In this document: positions 38,861 through 48,210 of the stretch, in pieces | How the letters are laid out: every line of letters starts with the position of its first letter | Numbering within the stretch: the first letter of the stretch is position 1 | Assembly (NCBI RefSeq): GCF_020873875.1 | Contig: NZ_JAHWGU010000005.1 | Coordinates: 186,001-250,000 of the forward strand | DNA: 64,000 nucleotides | Origin: Actinoplanes sp. DH11 | GTDB lineage: Bacteria > Actinomycetota > Actinomycetes > Mycobacteriales > Micromonosporaceae | Direction of reading: 5' to 3' | Made by a program: the position numbers and the translations under genes | Notes under the pieces: model-generated | Seen by the model: only the letters and a program-made list of their open reading frames with translations | Database searches by the model: none | Told to the model about the DNA's origin: nothing

Positions 38861-41131
38861 ATGCCTAAGTCCCGATCCAAAACTCGAGCCCGGCTGGTAC
38901 GCGCCGGGCTGACGACTGGCGTGGTCGGTGCCGCGCTGCTCGTCGCTCCACAGGCGGCCTGGGCCGCAACCACGATCTCGCCGACCGTCGTCGCGCCCGG
39001 TGGTGTCGTGACAATCGCCGACACCACGGCGAACTGGCTGGACACCTATGTGGTGGAGGTGCAGACCGCGGCCTGCGGGGTCAGGTACACCACGCCGTCG
39101 GCCGCCGCCGTCGCAGTGGCGACCGCCAACCGCACCTTCAGCGATATCCCCAGCGCTGGAACCAGTCCGTTCCAGCAGGTCGCCCTCACCTTGCCGTCCG
39201 GTGTGACCGCAGGTACGAACGGGCAGGCCAAGCGGTGGAACGTGTGTATCTACGACACGACCAGCACCACCACCTCCACCCGGTACGGGGCGTACGCCAT
39301 CAACGTCGGTAGTACGCCGGCCGTCACCCCGGCCGCGAACGCGCCCACGGGTGGCGGAAACACCGTCACGGTGACGCTGCCCACCGATTCGCCGGTCTTC
39401 ACCGGTGTTACCACGATCGGTGCGCAGTTCACCACAACCGAGTGCGCGGCAACCTACGGCACGGCGACAGCCAACCTGGCGACAACGGCCACCAAGATCT
39501 CGGAAACGTCCGCGAGCCTCACGGTCCCGTCGGGTGTGACGACGGCGACGGCCCAGCCGACCGCTTACCAGTTGTGCCTCTACAACGGCACGACCGCGAC
39601 GGGCGCGCTCATCACCGTGGCGCCGTTCGAGGCGCATCTGGTCACGCCGAGCCAGCCGAGTGGTACGTCAGCGGGTGGCAACGCGCTCACGTTCACGGCC
39701 GCGACCCCAATCTTCGCCGGCATGACGACCTTCGGCGTCGCATTCACTTCGCTCTCCGAATGCCCGAACTCCTACAACAGCACCGACACCCCCGCTCCGG
39801 CCACGACAAACGTCCTGGCGACAGCGGCGAACATCCGTAAGCTTTCGGACAGCCAGCTTGCCGTGAAGGCGCCCACTCTGACGAACACCTCTGGTGCGGC
39901 TTCCGCAGCTGTCTACCCGTTCAACTACCGCGTGTGCATCTACAACGGGGTGCAGAACGGCACGTCGGCGCTCATTGCGTCGACCCAGTACGCCGCCACC
40001 ACCGTTCAGACGGTCAGCGGGATCACCCCGAGCTCCGGTCCGGCGATCGGTGGCAACCGCATCACGGTCAGCGGCGACGACTTCCCGACCACCCCGGGGT
40101 CCATCACTGCGACCCTCGGTGGCAACGCGCTCACCAACATCACGCCGATCAGTGCCAACGCGTTCACGGCGACCGCACCGGCGCACAGCCCCGCCAACAA
40201 TGTCGTGCTGGTGGTGACGACGGCCAGCGGCCAGACCATCAGGAAGAACGCGTATTCGTACACGAGTTCCCTCACCGCCATTCCGAACACCGCTCCTAAC
40301 ACCTCTTCCGTCGACATCCTGGTGAGGGGCGTCGGCCTCCAGGCGGTCACCTGGGGCGCGGACCGTGCGATCGACACCAACGCCCACATCTACCTGGTCG
40401 ACGGCGTCTATTCGGCCACCGATCGAGCTAACCCGCCGGTTGCCGAATGCGAGAATGTCCTTCCGTTCTCGGACACCAATCTCGTCTGCACGCTTCCGCT
40501 GGCCACCCGTCTGGACGCGGAAGGAGACGCTCTGTTCGCGCCTGCGTTCCGGGCCGTTACCGGTGCGACAATCGACGCCGGCTCGGCGGTGATCACCACG
40601 GCGGCTGACGCGTTCACCAGGTTGGATATCGGCATGACGGTGGTGGACCCCGACGCCTTCGGGGCCAACACCGCGACGATTGTCGATGTTGTGAACGCAA
40701 CGACGGCCATCGTGTCGCGCACAGCTTCCGGAGCGGTCAGCGCCGGTGACCTGGACGTCTACCCGCCGGGCGCTCGCGTCGTCACCGGCGGTGTGGGTGC
40801 GGACACGCAGAAGGTCCTCACGAAGGCGGGTGCCTTCAGCGCCTCCGATGACGGCCTCCGGGTGGATGACTTCCCGTCAACGGCAACGGCGATTCCCGCT
40901 ACGACGATCATCGACTCCGTCGCGGCGCCGAACTCGATCACCCTGGACAAGGACATCGCCGTCGACGACCCGGATATCGTGATCTGGAACCCCGCCGCGG
41001 TGGTGCCGGTGCCTGAAGGTCCGTACAACTTGACCTTCGTCAGCAACGGAAGCGCCTCAGGTACGGCCGACGGCGACTTCGTGCAGAGTGTGATCTCGAG
41101 CGGTTCGACCTTCACGGTCTCCCGCTTCTGA
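38861..41131 (+). CDS. Large secreted protein with IPT/TIG-type immunoglobulin-like domain
   Basis: 756 residues. Sec signal peptide (LTTGVVGAALLVAPQAAWA). The first half is two or three related beta-rich repeats, each with a cysteine pair (CGVRYTTP...WNVCIYD; CAATYGTA...YQLCLYNG; CPNSYNST...YRVCIYNG). About residues 385-470 form an IPT/TIG domain (GITPSSGPAIGGNRITVSGDDF). The C-terminal third is beta-rich (RLDIGMTVVDPDAFGANTATI) and ends without an anchor. Ser/Thr and Asn richness suggests an extracellular structural or adhesive role. Strong AGGAGG site before ATG 38861. No assigned function. Confidence 0.8.
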   Translation: MPKSRSKTRARLVRAGLTTGVVGAALLVAPQAAWAATTISPTVVAPGGVVTIADTTANWLDTYVVEVQTAACGVRYTTPSAAAVAVATANRTFSDIPSAGTSPFQQVALTLPSGVTAGTNGQAKRWNVCIYDTTSTTTSTRYGAYAINVGSTPAVTPAANAPTGGGNTVTVTLPTDSPVFTGVTTIGAQFTTTECAATYGTATANLATTATKISETSASLTVPSGVTTATAQPTAYQLCLYNGTTATGALITVAPFEAHLVTPSQPSGTSAGGNALTFTAATPIFAGMTTFGVAFTSLSECPNSYNSTDTPAPATTNVLATAANIRKLSDSQLAVKAPTLTNTSGAASAAVYPFNYRVCIYNGVQNGTSALIASTQYAATTVQTVSGITPSSGPAIGGNRITVSGDDFPTTPGSITATLGGNALTNITPISANAFTATAPAHSPANNVVLVVTTASGQTIRKNAYSYTSSLTAIPNTAPNTSSVDILVRGVGLQAVTWGADRAIDTNAHIYLVDGVYSATDRANPPVAECENVLPFSDTNLVCTLPLATRLDAEGDALFAPAFRAVTGATIDAGSAVITTAADAFTRLDIGMTVVDPDAFGANTATIVDVVNATTAIVSRTASGAVSAGDLDVYPPGARVVTGGVGADTQKVLTKAGAFSASDDGLRVDDFPSTATAIPATTIIDSVAAPNSITLDKDIAVDDPDIVIWNPAAVVPVPEGPYNLTFVSNGSASGTADGDFVQSVISSGSTFTVSRF

Positions 41132-41177
41132 TCACTGAAGACTGATGGTCGCGCTCAACGGCGCAACCTGACAACGG

Positions 41178-41209
41178 CGGTGGCCCGGAACCATGGTTCC
41201 GGGCCACCG
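41178..41209. terminator. Perfect 32-bp palindrome after the TIG protein gene
   Basis: A perfect palindrome with half-site CGGTGGCCCGGAACCA, 47 bases past the stop. As RNA it folds into a 14-16 bp stem with almost no loop. It sits next to a second hairpin for the convergent gene. Confidence 0.75.
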
Positions 41210-41237
41210 TCAGGTCTTGGGGGGGCAATCGAACACT

Positions 41238-41271
41238 ATTGAAGGCGGCACCGAACGGTGCCGCCTTCAAT
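41238..41271. terminator. Perfect hairpin after the membrane-anchored paralogue 1 gene
   Basis: The stem ATTGAAGGCGGCACCG pairs perfectly with its complement across loop AA, over 34 bases, ending 13 bases before the minus-strand stop at 41284. On the minus strand it reads as the terminator for that gene. Confidence 0.78.
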
Positions 41272-41283
41272 TGCCTTCGCCGT

Positions 41284-42036
41284 TCAGCGCATGCTCACCC
41301 ATTGGCGTTCGATCTCCGCCACGCTCTTCGCGGCCGAGGGTTTGCTTCCCTCTTCGGAGACGGCCACCGTCACCACGCTGCGGTCGGCGGACGTCCGCCA
41401 GCAGAGCAGCAACGTCGGTCGTTCCTGTGAGCTCGACTCATTACTGAACTTGAAGTTCTGCGTGCACTTGGCCTCGCCGACCTTCTTGCCTTTGTCCGCG
41501 GCCCAGAGCAGTTCCCGCTGTCCGGTCAGGTCGCCCTTCGCCGTAACCACGCGCATGATGCCGGTGCCTTTGGCCTTGGCCTTAACGACCTTGATGTCGG
41601 TGGCCGGCTTCGTGGCCGGGTCCGGCTTGCGCGCGCTCTGGATCTTCACGCCGTCCTTGGCCGCCGCCTCGCGTGCCCGCTCGATGCGCTCCTGCGTCGT
41701 CACGTGCTTGGCGGGGCTCGGGGTCGCGGCTTTGACGGTCGCATCCTTCGTCGGTTCCGTCGCCTGCGTTGACGCGCCGGCGCCGGCCGACGGCGAAGCC
41801 TCGGCTGATGCGGAAGCGGACGGTTCCGCCGGGGCTGGCGCTGTCGTGGTCGCCCCCGCCAGTGGCTCCGCCAGGCTGGCCTGCTCTTCCTGTCCTGACT
41901 GGGTGGCGAAGAAGGCCGCACCGGACACCGCCACCGCCGCACCCGCGACGGCGATCAGGGCTTGCTTCCGGCGCTTGCTGGGGCGGCGTCCGGTGCTCAG
42001 GTCCTGGGTCGGTTGGTTCTGTTCTTCGTTGGCCAT
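41284..42036 (-). CDS. Membrane-anchored protein, paralogue 1 of the subtilase-flanking pair
   Basis: 250 residues: a short cytoplasmic N-terminus (MANEEQNQPTQDLSTGRRPSKRRK), one membrane helix (ALIAVAGAAVAVSGAAFFA), an Ala/Ser/Pro-rich spacer, and a C-terminal domain with GTGIMRVVTAKGDLTGQREL, a CTQNFKF cysteine and RPTLLLCWRTSADRSVVTVAV. It shares this layout and C-terminal phrase with the protein at 44422. The two flank a subtilase gene on the opposite strand. ATG 42036 has GAAGGA upstream. I do not recognise the family; a single Cys pair in the domain could form a disulfide. Confidence 0.78.
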   Translation of the reverse strand: MANEEQNQPTQDLSTGRRPSKRRKQALIAVAGAAVAVSGAAFFATQSGQEEQASLAEPLAGATTTAPAPAEPSASASAEASPSAGAGASTQATEPTKDATVKAATPSPAKHVTTQERIERAREAAAKDGVKIQSARKPDPATKPATDIKVVKAKAKGTGIMRVVTAKGDLTGQRELLWAADKGKKVGEAKCTQNFKFSNESSSQERPTLLLCWRTSADRSVVTVAVSEEGSKPSAAKSVAEIERQWVSMR

Positions 42037-42269
42037 GTCACGTCCTTCATGGTTCGACTTGGCTTCGCCCCGCGGCTCTCGCAGGGCGCTGTCCAGCCAT
42101 TCATGCTTCCAAAGATTCGGACAAACCATGTCGAATCCAGAGTTTTCTCAGGTTTCAGGTAGGTCTCGCTGAGCGGGCCGCTACCGAGGGGCAACCTGGT
42201 CCTCACCAGCGGCGCACCCACCCCGGCCGATGCTCGAACCCGTCAGTAAAACGGGAGGGGACACCGAGC

Positions 42270-44366
<2,097 letters not shown>

Positions 44367-44381
44367 CCTGCGGGAACGAAT

Positions 44382-44413
44382 CAGCGGCAGGGCCCAGGAG
44401 GGTCCTGCCGCTG
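44382..44413. terminator. Bidirectional terminator between the subtilase and paralogue 2
   Basis: CAGCGGCAGGGCCC (44382-44395) pairs with GGGTCCTGCCGCTG (44400-44413) apart from one mismatch, around loop AGGA. The two genes converge on it, with their stops 16 and 9 bases away. Confidence 0.78.
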
Positions 44414-44421
44414 TGCCGTTC

Positions 44422-45159
44422 TCAGCTGATCCGCTGCCACTCCTTGCCGATGATCTCGACGCTCGACGCGGTGGGCGGATCGCCGGCCGGCGTCACGGCC
44501 ATGGTCACCACGCTCCGCGCCGACGATGTCCGCCAGCACAGCAGCACGGTGGGCCGGTCACCCTCCGGGACGCCCGTGTTGAACCGTACCTTCGTGGTGC
44601 AGTTGACGCCCTTACCCGCCGGCTTCCCCTTGCCGTCGGCGAGCAACATCTCCCGCTCGCCGCTCAGGTCGCGCGGCGCGCTCACGATGCGGATCGTGCC
44701 GTTCGCCAGCACCTCGGTGCGCTCGGACACCGGGCCGGCACGTTTGGCCAGCTTGGTGCTCAGATCCTTGGCCGCCGCAGAGGACTGCGCGGCGGAGGCG
44801 CTCGGTGTCGCCGCCGGCGACACGGACGGCGTGGGGGAGGGGCTGGTCTCCACGGCGTCGGCCGGTTTCGGCATCTTGGATGTACGGCTTACCGAAGGCT
44901 CCGCCGACGCAGGCACCTCGGCCGATGCCGACGTGGGAAGAGTCTGCGGGGCCAGGGCAGCCGGTTCGGGCAGGCTCGGCTGACCGGAATCGTTCAACTG
45001 CGTGACAAGGAATCCGACGCCGGCCAGCACGGCGGCCGCACCCGCGATCCCGACGATCGCCTGCTTGCGCCGCCTGTTGCGGCGTTCCGGCGTGTCGGCC
45101 GTCGCCGAGACGTACAGGCCGCTGCCACTGACGGGTTCGTTCGATTCATCGTTGGCCAT
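44422..45159 (-). CDS. Membrane-anchored protein, paralogue 2 of the subtilase-flanking pair
   Basis: 245 residues with the layout of paralogue 1: N-terminal MANDESNEPVSGSG, basic stretch RRNRRRKQ, membrane helix (AIVGIAGAAAVLAGVGFLV), Ser/Pro/Ala spacer, C-terminal domain with GTIRIVSAPRDLSGEREMLL, NCTTKVRF and RPTVLLCWRTSSARSVVTMAV. The C-terminal domains are clearly homologous while the spacers have diverged. ATG 45159 follows GGAGG. Because both copies flank the protease they may regulate, tether or inhibit it; that is inference from position only. Confidence 0.78.
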   Translation of the reverse strand: MANDESNEPVSGSGLYVSATADTPERRNRRRKQAIVGIAGAAAVLAGVGFLVTQLNDSGQPSLPEPAALAPQTLPTSASAEVPASAEPSVSRTSKMPKPADAVETSPSPTPSVSPAATPSASAAQSSAAAKDLSTKLAKRAGPVSERTEVLANGTIRIVSAPRDLSGEREMLLADGKGKPAGKGVNCTTKVRFNTGVPEGDRPTVLLCWRTSSARSVVTMAVTPAGDPPTASSVEIIGKEWQRIS

Positions 45160-45641
45160 GTCACCGTCCTCCGGAAGTAGGGCCGAATCCCCATACTCTC
45201 AGATATAGGTACTTATCGGGCACAAATCCCGAAGCCGCCGCCGGTCCCCTGTCAGAATCCGGTCACGATCGCCGCGCAGGCCCCGTGGCGTGTGCTTTCA
45301 CATGATCGGACTTCATCGGAAGGGGGAGTACGCCTCCCGGCGGTTGACCCCGCCCGATCCGCCCCCCAAGGTGTGGTGAACACGGGTGCGATGGCGGCGG
45401 ACCTGGGCCGCTCCGCCATGCCCGAGCAGGGGGAGGAGAGGCCCGTTGCCACACCACAAATCCCGCGGCCCCCGATGAGGTCACCCTTCATCACGTCACC
45501 CACAGGGCCCCCGGTCCACCGTTCCGCACCCCATCTTCGGCCGCCCGAGCCGCCTCCGGCCCGATGCCCCGCAGCCTTGCGCTCCGCGTCGCGCCTTGGC
45601 TGTGCGATCGCGCTGCTGCCCGGCGCCGAGCCGGTTCGGCC
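45160..45641. other. Intergenic region without a confident gene
   Basis: Open frames exist on both strands, but none has a ribosome site, recognisable motif or protein-like composition. The first 60 bases (TACTCTCAGATATAGG around 45194) are AT-richer and probably hold the promoter of paralogue 2. Confidence 0.5.
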
Positions 45642-45866
45642 GTGACCGGCGATCCGGCGGACCATACGCCCGCCCGGCCGTCCTGGAACTGCCACGCCTG
45701 CGGCCACCCCTGGCCGTGCCAATCCGCGCGCGAACGCCTGGCCCGCGATCATGGCCGGGTCGAACTCGCCGTCCTGATGTGGGAGCACATCGAAGAGGCC
45801 GCTCGCGACATGCCGCGATCCTCGGCCTCCGCCCTCTTCGACCGCTTCCTCCGCTGGACCGGCTGA
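45642..45866 (+). CDS. Small Cys-containing actinobacterial protein
   Basis: About 74 residues from GTG 45642. The core RPSWNCHACGHPWPCQSARERL is a recurrent pattern of short actinomycete proteins (W-x-C-x2-C-G-x-PWPC), followed by a helical stretch and ASALFDRFLRWTG. Homologues are sometimes labelled flavin reductase, without support in this sequence. Three cysteines may bind metal. The start is uncertain because the frame extends upstream; no Shine-Dalgarno is visible. Confidence 0.6.
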   Translation: MTGDPADHTPARPSWNCHACGHPWPCQSARERLARDHGRVELAVLMWEHIEEAARDMPRSSASALFDRFLRWTG

Positions 45867-46062
45867 CCTTCGCCGGTATTCGCCCGGCGTATCGGCCCGA
45901 ATGCCGACCGGTGCTGCGGGCGGCCGGCGTTCTTGGCACGTGTCGAGCCCGTATCAGGGCAGGCCGGGAGAGCGCGGGTAAGTGTGACGTGGTTCAGGGC
46001 TACGGCTCTCTTACGGTCGGTGAACCAGTCAGCCGCGATCCGCTGCGTTGCGTCCGTACAGC

Positions 46063-46143
46063 GTTGTTGATCTGCTAGCGCTACGAAATCGCGGTGATCA
46101 TGGGGCTGAAACCGCGATTTCGCATCGCTGGCCGATCAACAAC
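46063..46143. repeat. Dispersed palindromic element, copy C
   Basis: 81 bp bounded by perfect ends GTTGTTGATC and GATCAACAAC. Internal parts GCTAGCGCTACGAAATCGCGG and CCGCGATTTCGCATCGCTGG (read separately) mirror each other around TGATCATGGGGCTGAA. It is inverted relative to copies A and B and lies between convergent genes. The rest of 45867-46246 has no visible gene. Confidence 0.92.
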
Positions 46144-46246
46144 TCGACATTGGCGTGTCTCTCGGTGAGTCGCGCCTGACTGGTGCTTTGTGGTGGGCGC
46201 CCCGGCCCGGCCTGTGCCGGACCGGGTCTGGCGGGCGGTCCGTGAG

Positions 46247-47008
46247 TCAGCGGATGCCGGCGACTGCCGCGTCGGTGCCGCCGCGCCAGATCACGCCGGC
46301 CTCGGTGAAGCCGCCTGCCAGCAGCGCCTGCACGTGCCAGGTCGCCGGCGGGGTCCACTCCTCGCTGTGCTCGCGGGCCGGGTAGATCTTCGCGCGCTCG
46401 GCGGCTTTCGGGGCGAGCTGCGCGTCGGCGGCGGCGCGGGACCACCAGTCGGGCCAGGAGGTGGAGGCGCCGGCGGCGTACCGCGCCTCGCGCTCGACGC
46501 GTGCCTGCTCGCGCAGTTTGGCGGAGAGCTGGGTGAGGCCTTCCTCGGGCATGTGGTCCGCGTTGGCGAAGATGCCGCCCGGGCGCAGCGTCTCCCGGAT
46601 CTCCGCGTAGAGCGCCGTCACCCGGTCGGCGGGCAGCCAGTGCAGGGCGGTCGCGGTCAGCACCGCGTCGAAGCCGTCGTGCGGCAGCTTGGCGCGCCAG
46701 CCGGGCTCGCTCAGGTCGGCGTCGACGATGGTGGCGCGCCCGCGCAGCGACGACTCGGCGATGGTGAGCAGCACCGGATCCTGGTCGAGCACCGTGACCT
46801 GGGCGTCCGGGAAACGGGCCAGCGCACGCAGGCTGATCGAGCCGGTGCCGCCGGCGAGGTCGAGCAGGCGCGGCGCCGCACCGCCGGTGACCGCCGCGAC
46901 CGCGTCGAGCATCGCGGTGAAGCGGTGTTCCCGGTCGGGGAGGAACGCCTCCTGCTGCCGGTCCCACGACTCCTGCCAGATGTGCGGATTGGTCAAGTAA
47001 GCACTCAT
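46247..47008 (-). CDS. SAM-dependent methyltransferase (class I)
   Basis: 253 residues. SAM-binding motif I is LLDLAGGTGSISLRAL, acidic motif II VTVLDQDPVLL, then IVDADLSEPGW and motif IV FDAVLTATALHWLPADR. After LRPGGIFANADHMPEEG comes a substrate-binding insertion with WPDWWSRAAADA. Similar enzymes methylate small molecules; the substrate is unknown. ATG 47008 has TACCGT seven bases upstream, with a G-run between, so it is either leaderless or carries a short leader. Confidence 0.87.
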   Translation of the reverse strand: MSAYLTNPHIWQESWDRQQEAFLPDREHRFTAMLDAVAAVTGGAAPRLLDLAGGTGSISLRALARFPDAQVTVLDQDPVLLTIAESSLRGRATIVDADLSEPGWRAKLPHDGFDAVLTATALHWLPADRVTALYAEIRETLRPGGIFANADHMPEEGLTQLSAKLREQARVEREARYAAGASTSWPDWWSRAAADAQLAPKAAERAKIYPAREHSEEWTPPATWHVQALLAGGFTEAGVIWRGGTDAAVAGIR

Positions 47009-47031
47009 GCCCCCTACGGTAGTTACGCTGC

Positions 47032-48210
47032 TCAAGATTCAGAAGAGAACGCGGTCAGGTCCCGCCGTTCGATCGCCGCCGCCATCAGCTCCGGGAAGCG
47101 GTCCGGGGTGCACGCGAACGCCGGGACGCCGAGTGCTGCCAGAGCCGCCGCGTTCTCGTGGTCGTAGGAGGGCGCGCCCGCGTCGGAGAGCGTCAGCAGC
47201 GTGACGACCTGCACGCCGGCCGACGTCAGGTCGGCGACCCGGCGGAGCATCTCGTCCCGTACGCCGCCCTCGTAAAGATCGCTGATCAGCACGAGGACCG
47301 TCTCCCGGGGGCGGGTGATCAGCTGCTGGGAGTACGCCAGTGCGCGGTTGATGTCGGTCCCGCCGCCGAGCTGGGTCCCGAACAGCACGTCCACCGGATC
47401 GCTCAGCAACGACGTCAGGTCCACCACCGCCGTGTCGAAGACGACGAGCGACGTCCGCAGGGACCGCATCGACGCGAGCACCGCCGCGAACACGCCGGCG
47501 AAGACGACCGACTCCGCCATCGAGCCGGACTGGTCCACACAGAGCACGACATCCCGTTGCACGGCGGTGGTGCGCCGCCCGTACCCGATCAGTCGTTCCG
47601 GGATGACCGTGCGGTGTTCGGCCTGGTAGTGCTTGAGGTTCGCCCGGACGGTCCGGTCCCAGTCGATGTCGGCGTGCCGGGGCCGGTTGATCCGGGCGGC
47701 CCGGTTGAGCGCACCGGACACCGCCGACCGGGTCTGCTGCGTGATCCGCCGTTCCAGCCGTTCGACGACCGTGCGCACCACCTGCCGCGCCGCCTCCTTC
47801 GTCGCCTCCGGCATCACCCGGTTGAGCGAGAGCAGCGTGCCCACCAGGTGCACGTCGGGCTCGACAGCGGCAAGCATCTCCGGTTCCAGCAGCAGCCGGC
47901 TCAGGTCGAGCCGTTCGATCGCGTCGGCCTGCATGACCTGGACGACAGTGCTCGGGAAGTACTCCCGGATGTCGCCGAGCCAGCGGGCCACCTTCGGCGC
48001 CGAACTGCCCAGCCCGGCCGACCGCTTCCCGGACGAGCCGCCGCCCGCCTCGTCGCCGTCGTAGAGCGCCGCGAGAGCCGCGTCCATCGCACCGTCCGCA
48101 CCGGCGTCGGGGCCGGTGCCGGCCGCGCCCAGCGACTCGTCGGCCGCCCCGCCGAGCACCAGCCGCCAGCGCCGCCGGCGTTCCAGCGCGGCGGGATCGT
48201 CGTCGGTCAT
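47032..48210 (-). CDS. vWA-domain protein of the MoxR-vWA operon
   Basis: 392 residues. A helical N-terminal half (REYFPSTVVQVMQADAIERLDLS; LLLEPEMLAAVEPDVHLVGTLL) precedes a vWA domain with MIDAS DQSGSM near 225, then VVFDTAVVDLTSLLSDPVDVLFG, GGGTDINRALAY and VLVLISDLYEGG. MoxR-type AAA proteins typically work with such vWA partners as metal-dependent chaperone pairs. Last gene of the operon; its ATG overlaps the DUF5682 stop (ATGA). Confidence 0.87.
   Translation of the reverse strand: MTDDDPAALERRRRWRLVLGGAADESLGAAGTGPDAGADGAMDAALAALYDGDEAGGGSSGKRSAGLGSSAPKVARWLGDIREYFPSTVVQVMQADAIERLDLSRLLLEPEMLAAVEPDVHLVGTLLSLNRVMPEATKEAARQVVRTVVERLERRITQQTRSAVSGALNRAARINRPRHADIDWDRTVRANLKHYQAEHRTVIPERLIGYGRRTTAVQRDVVLCVDQSGSMAESVVFAGVFAAVLASMRSLRTSLVVFDTAVVDLTSLLSDPVDVLFGTQLGGGTDINRALAYSQQLITRPRETVLVLISDLYEGGVRDEMLRRVADLTSAGVQVVTLLTLSDAGAPSYDHENAAALAALGVPAFACTPDRFPELMAAAIERRDLTAFSSES

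Noticed and set aside
45252-45788. Overlapping 178-codon minus-strand and 117-codon plus-strand frames
   Set aside because: Neither has a start signal or recognisable sequence; both look like chance open frames in high-GC DNA.
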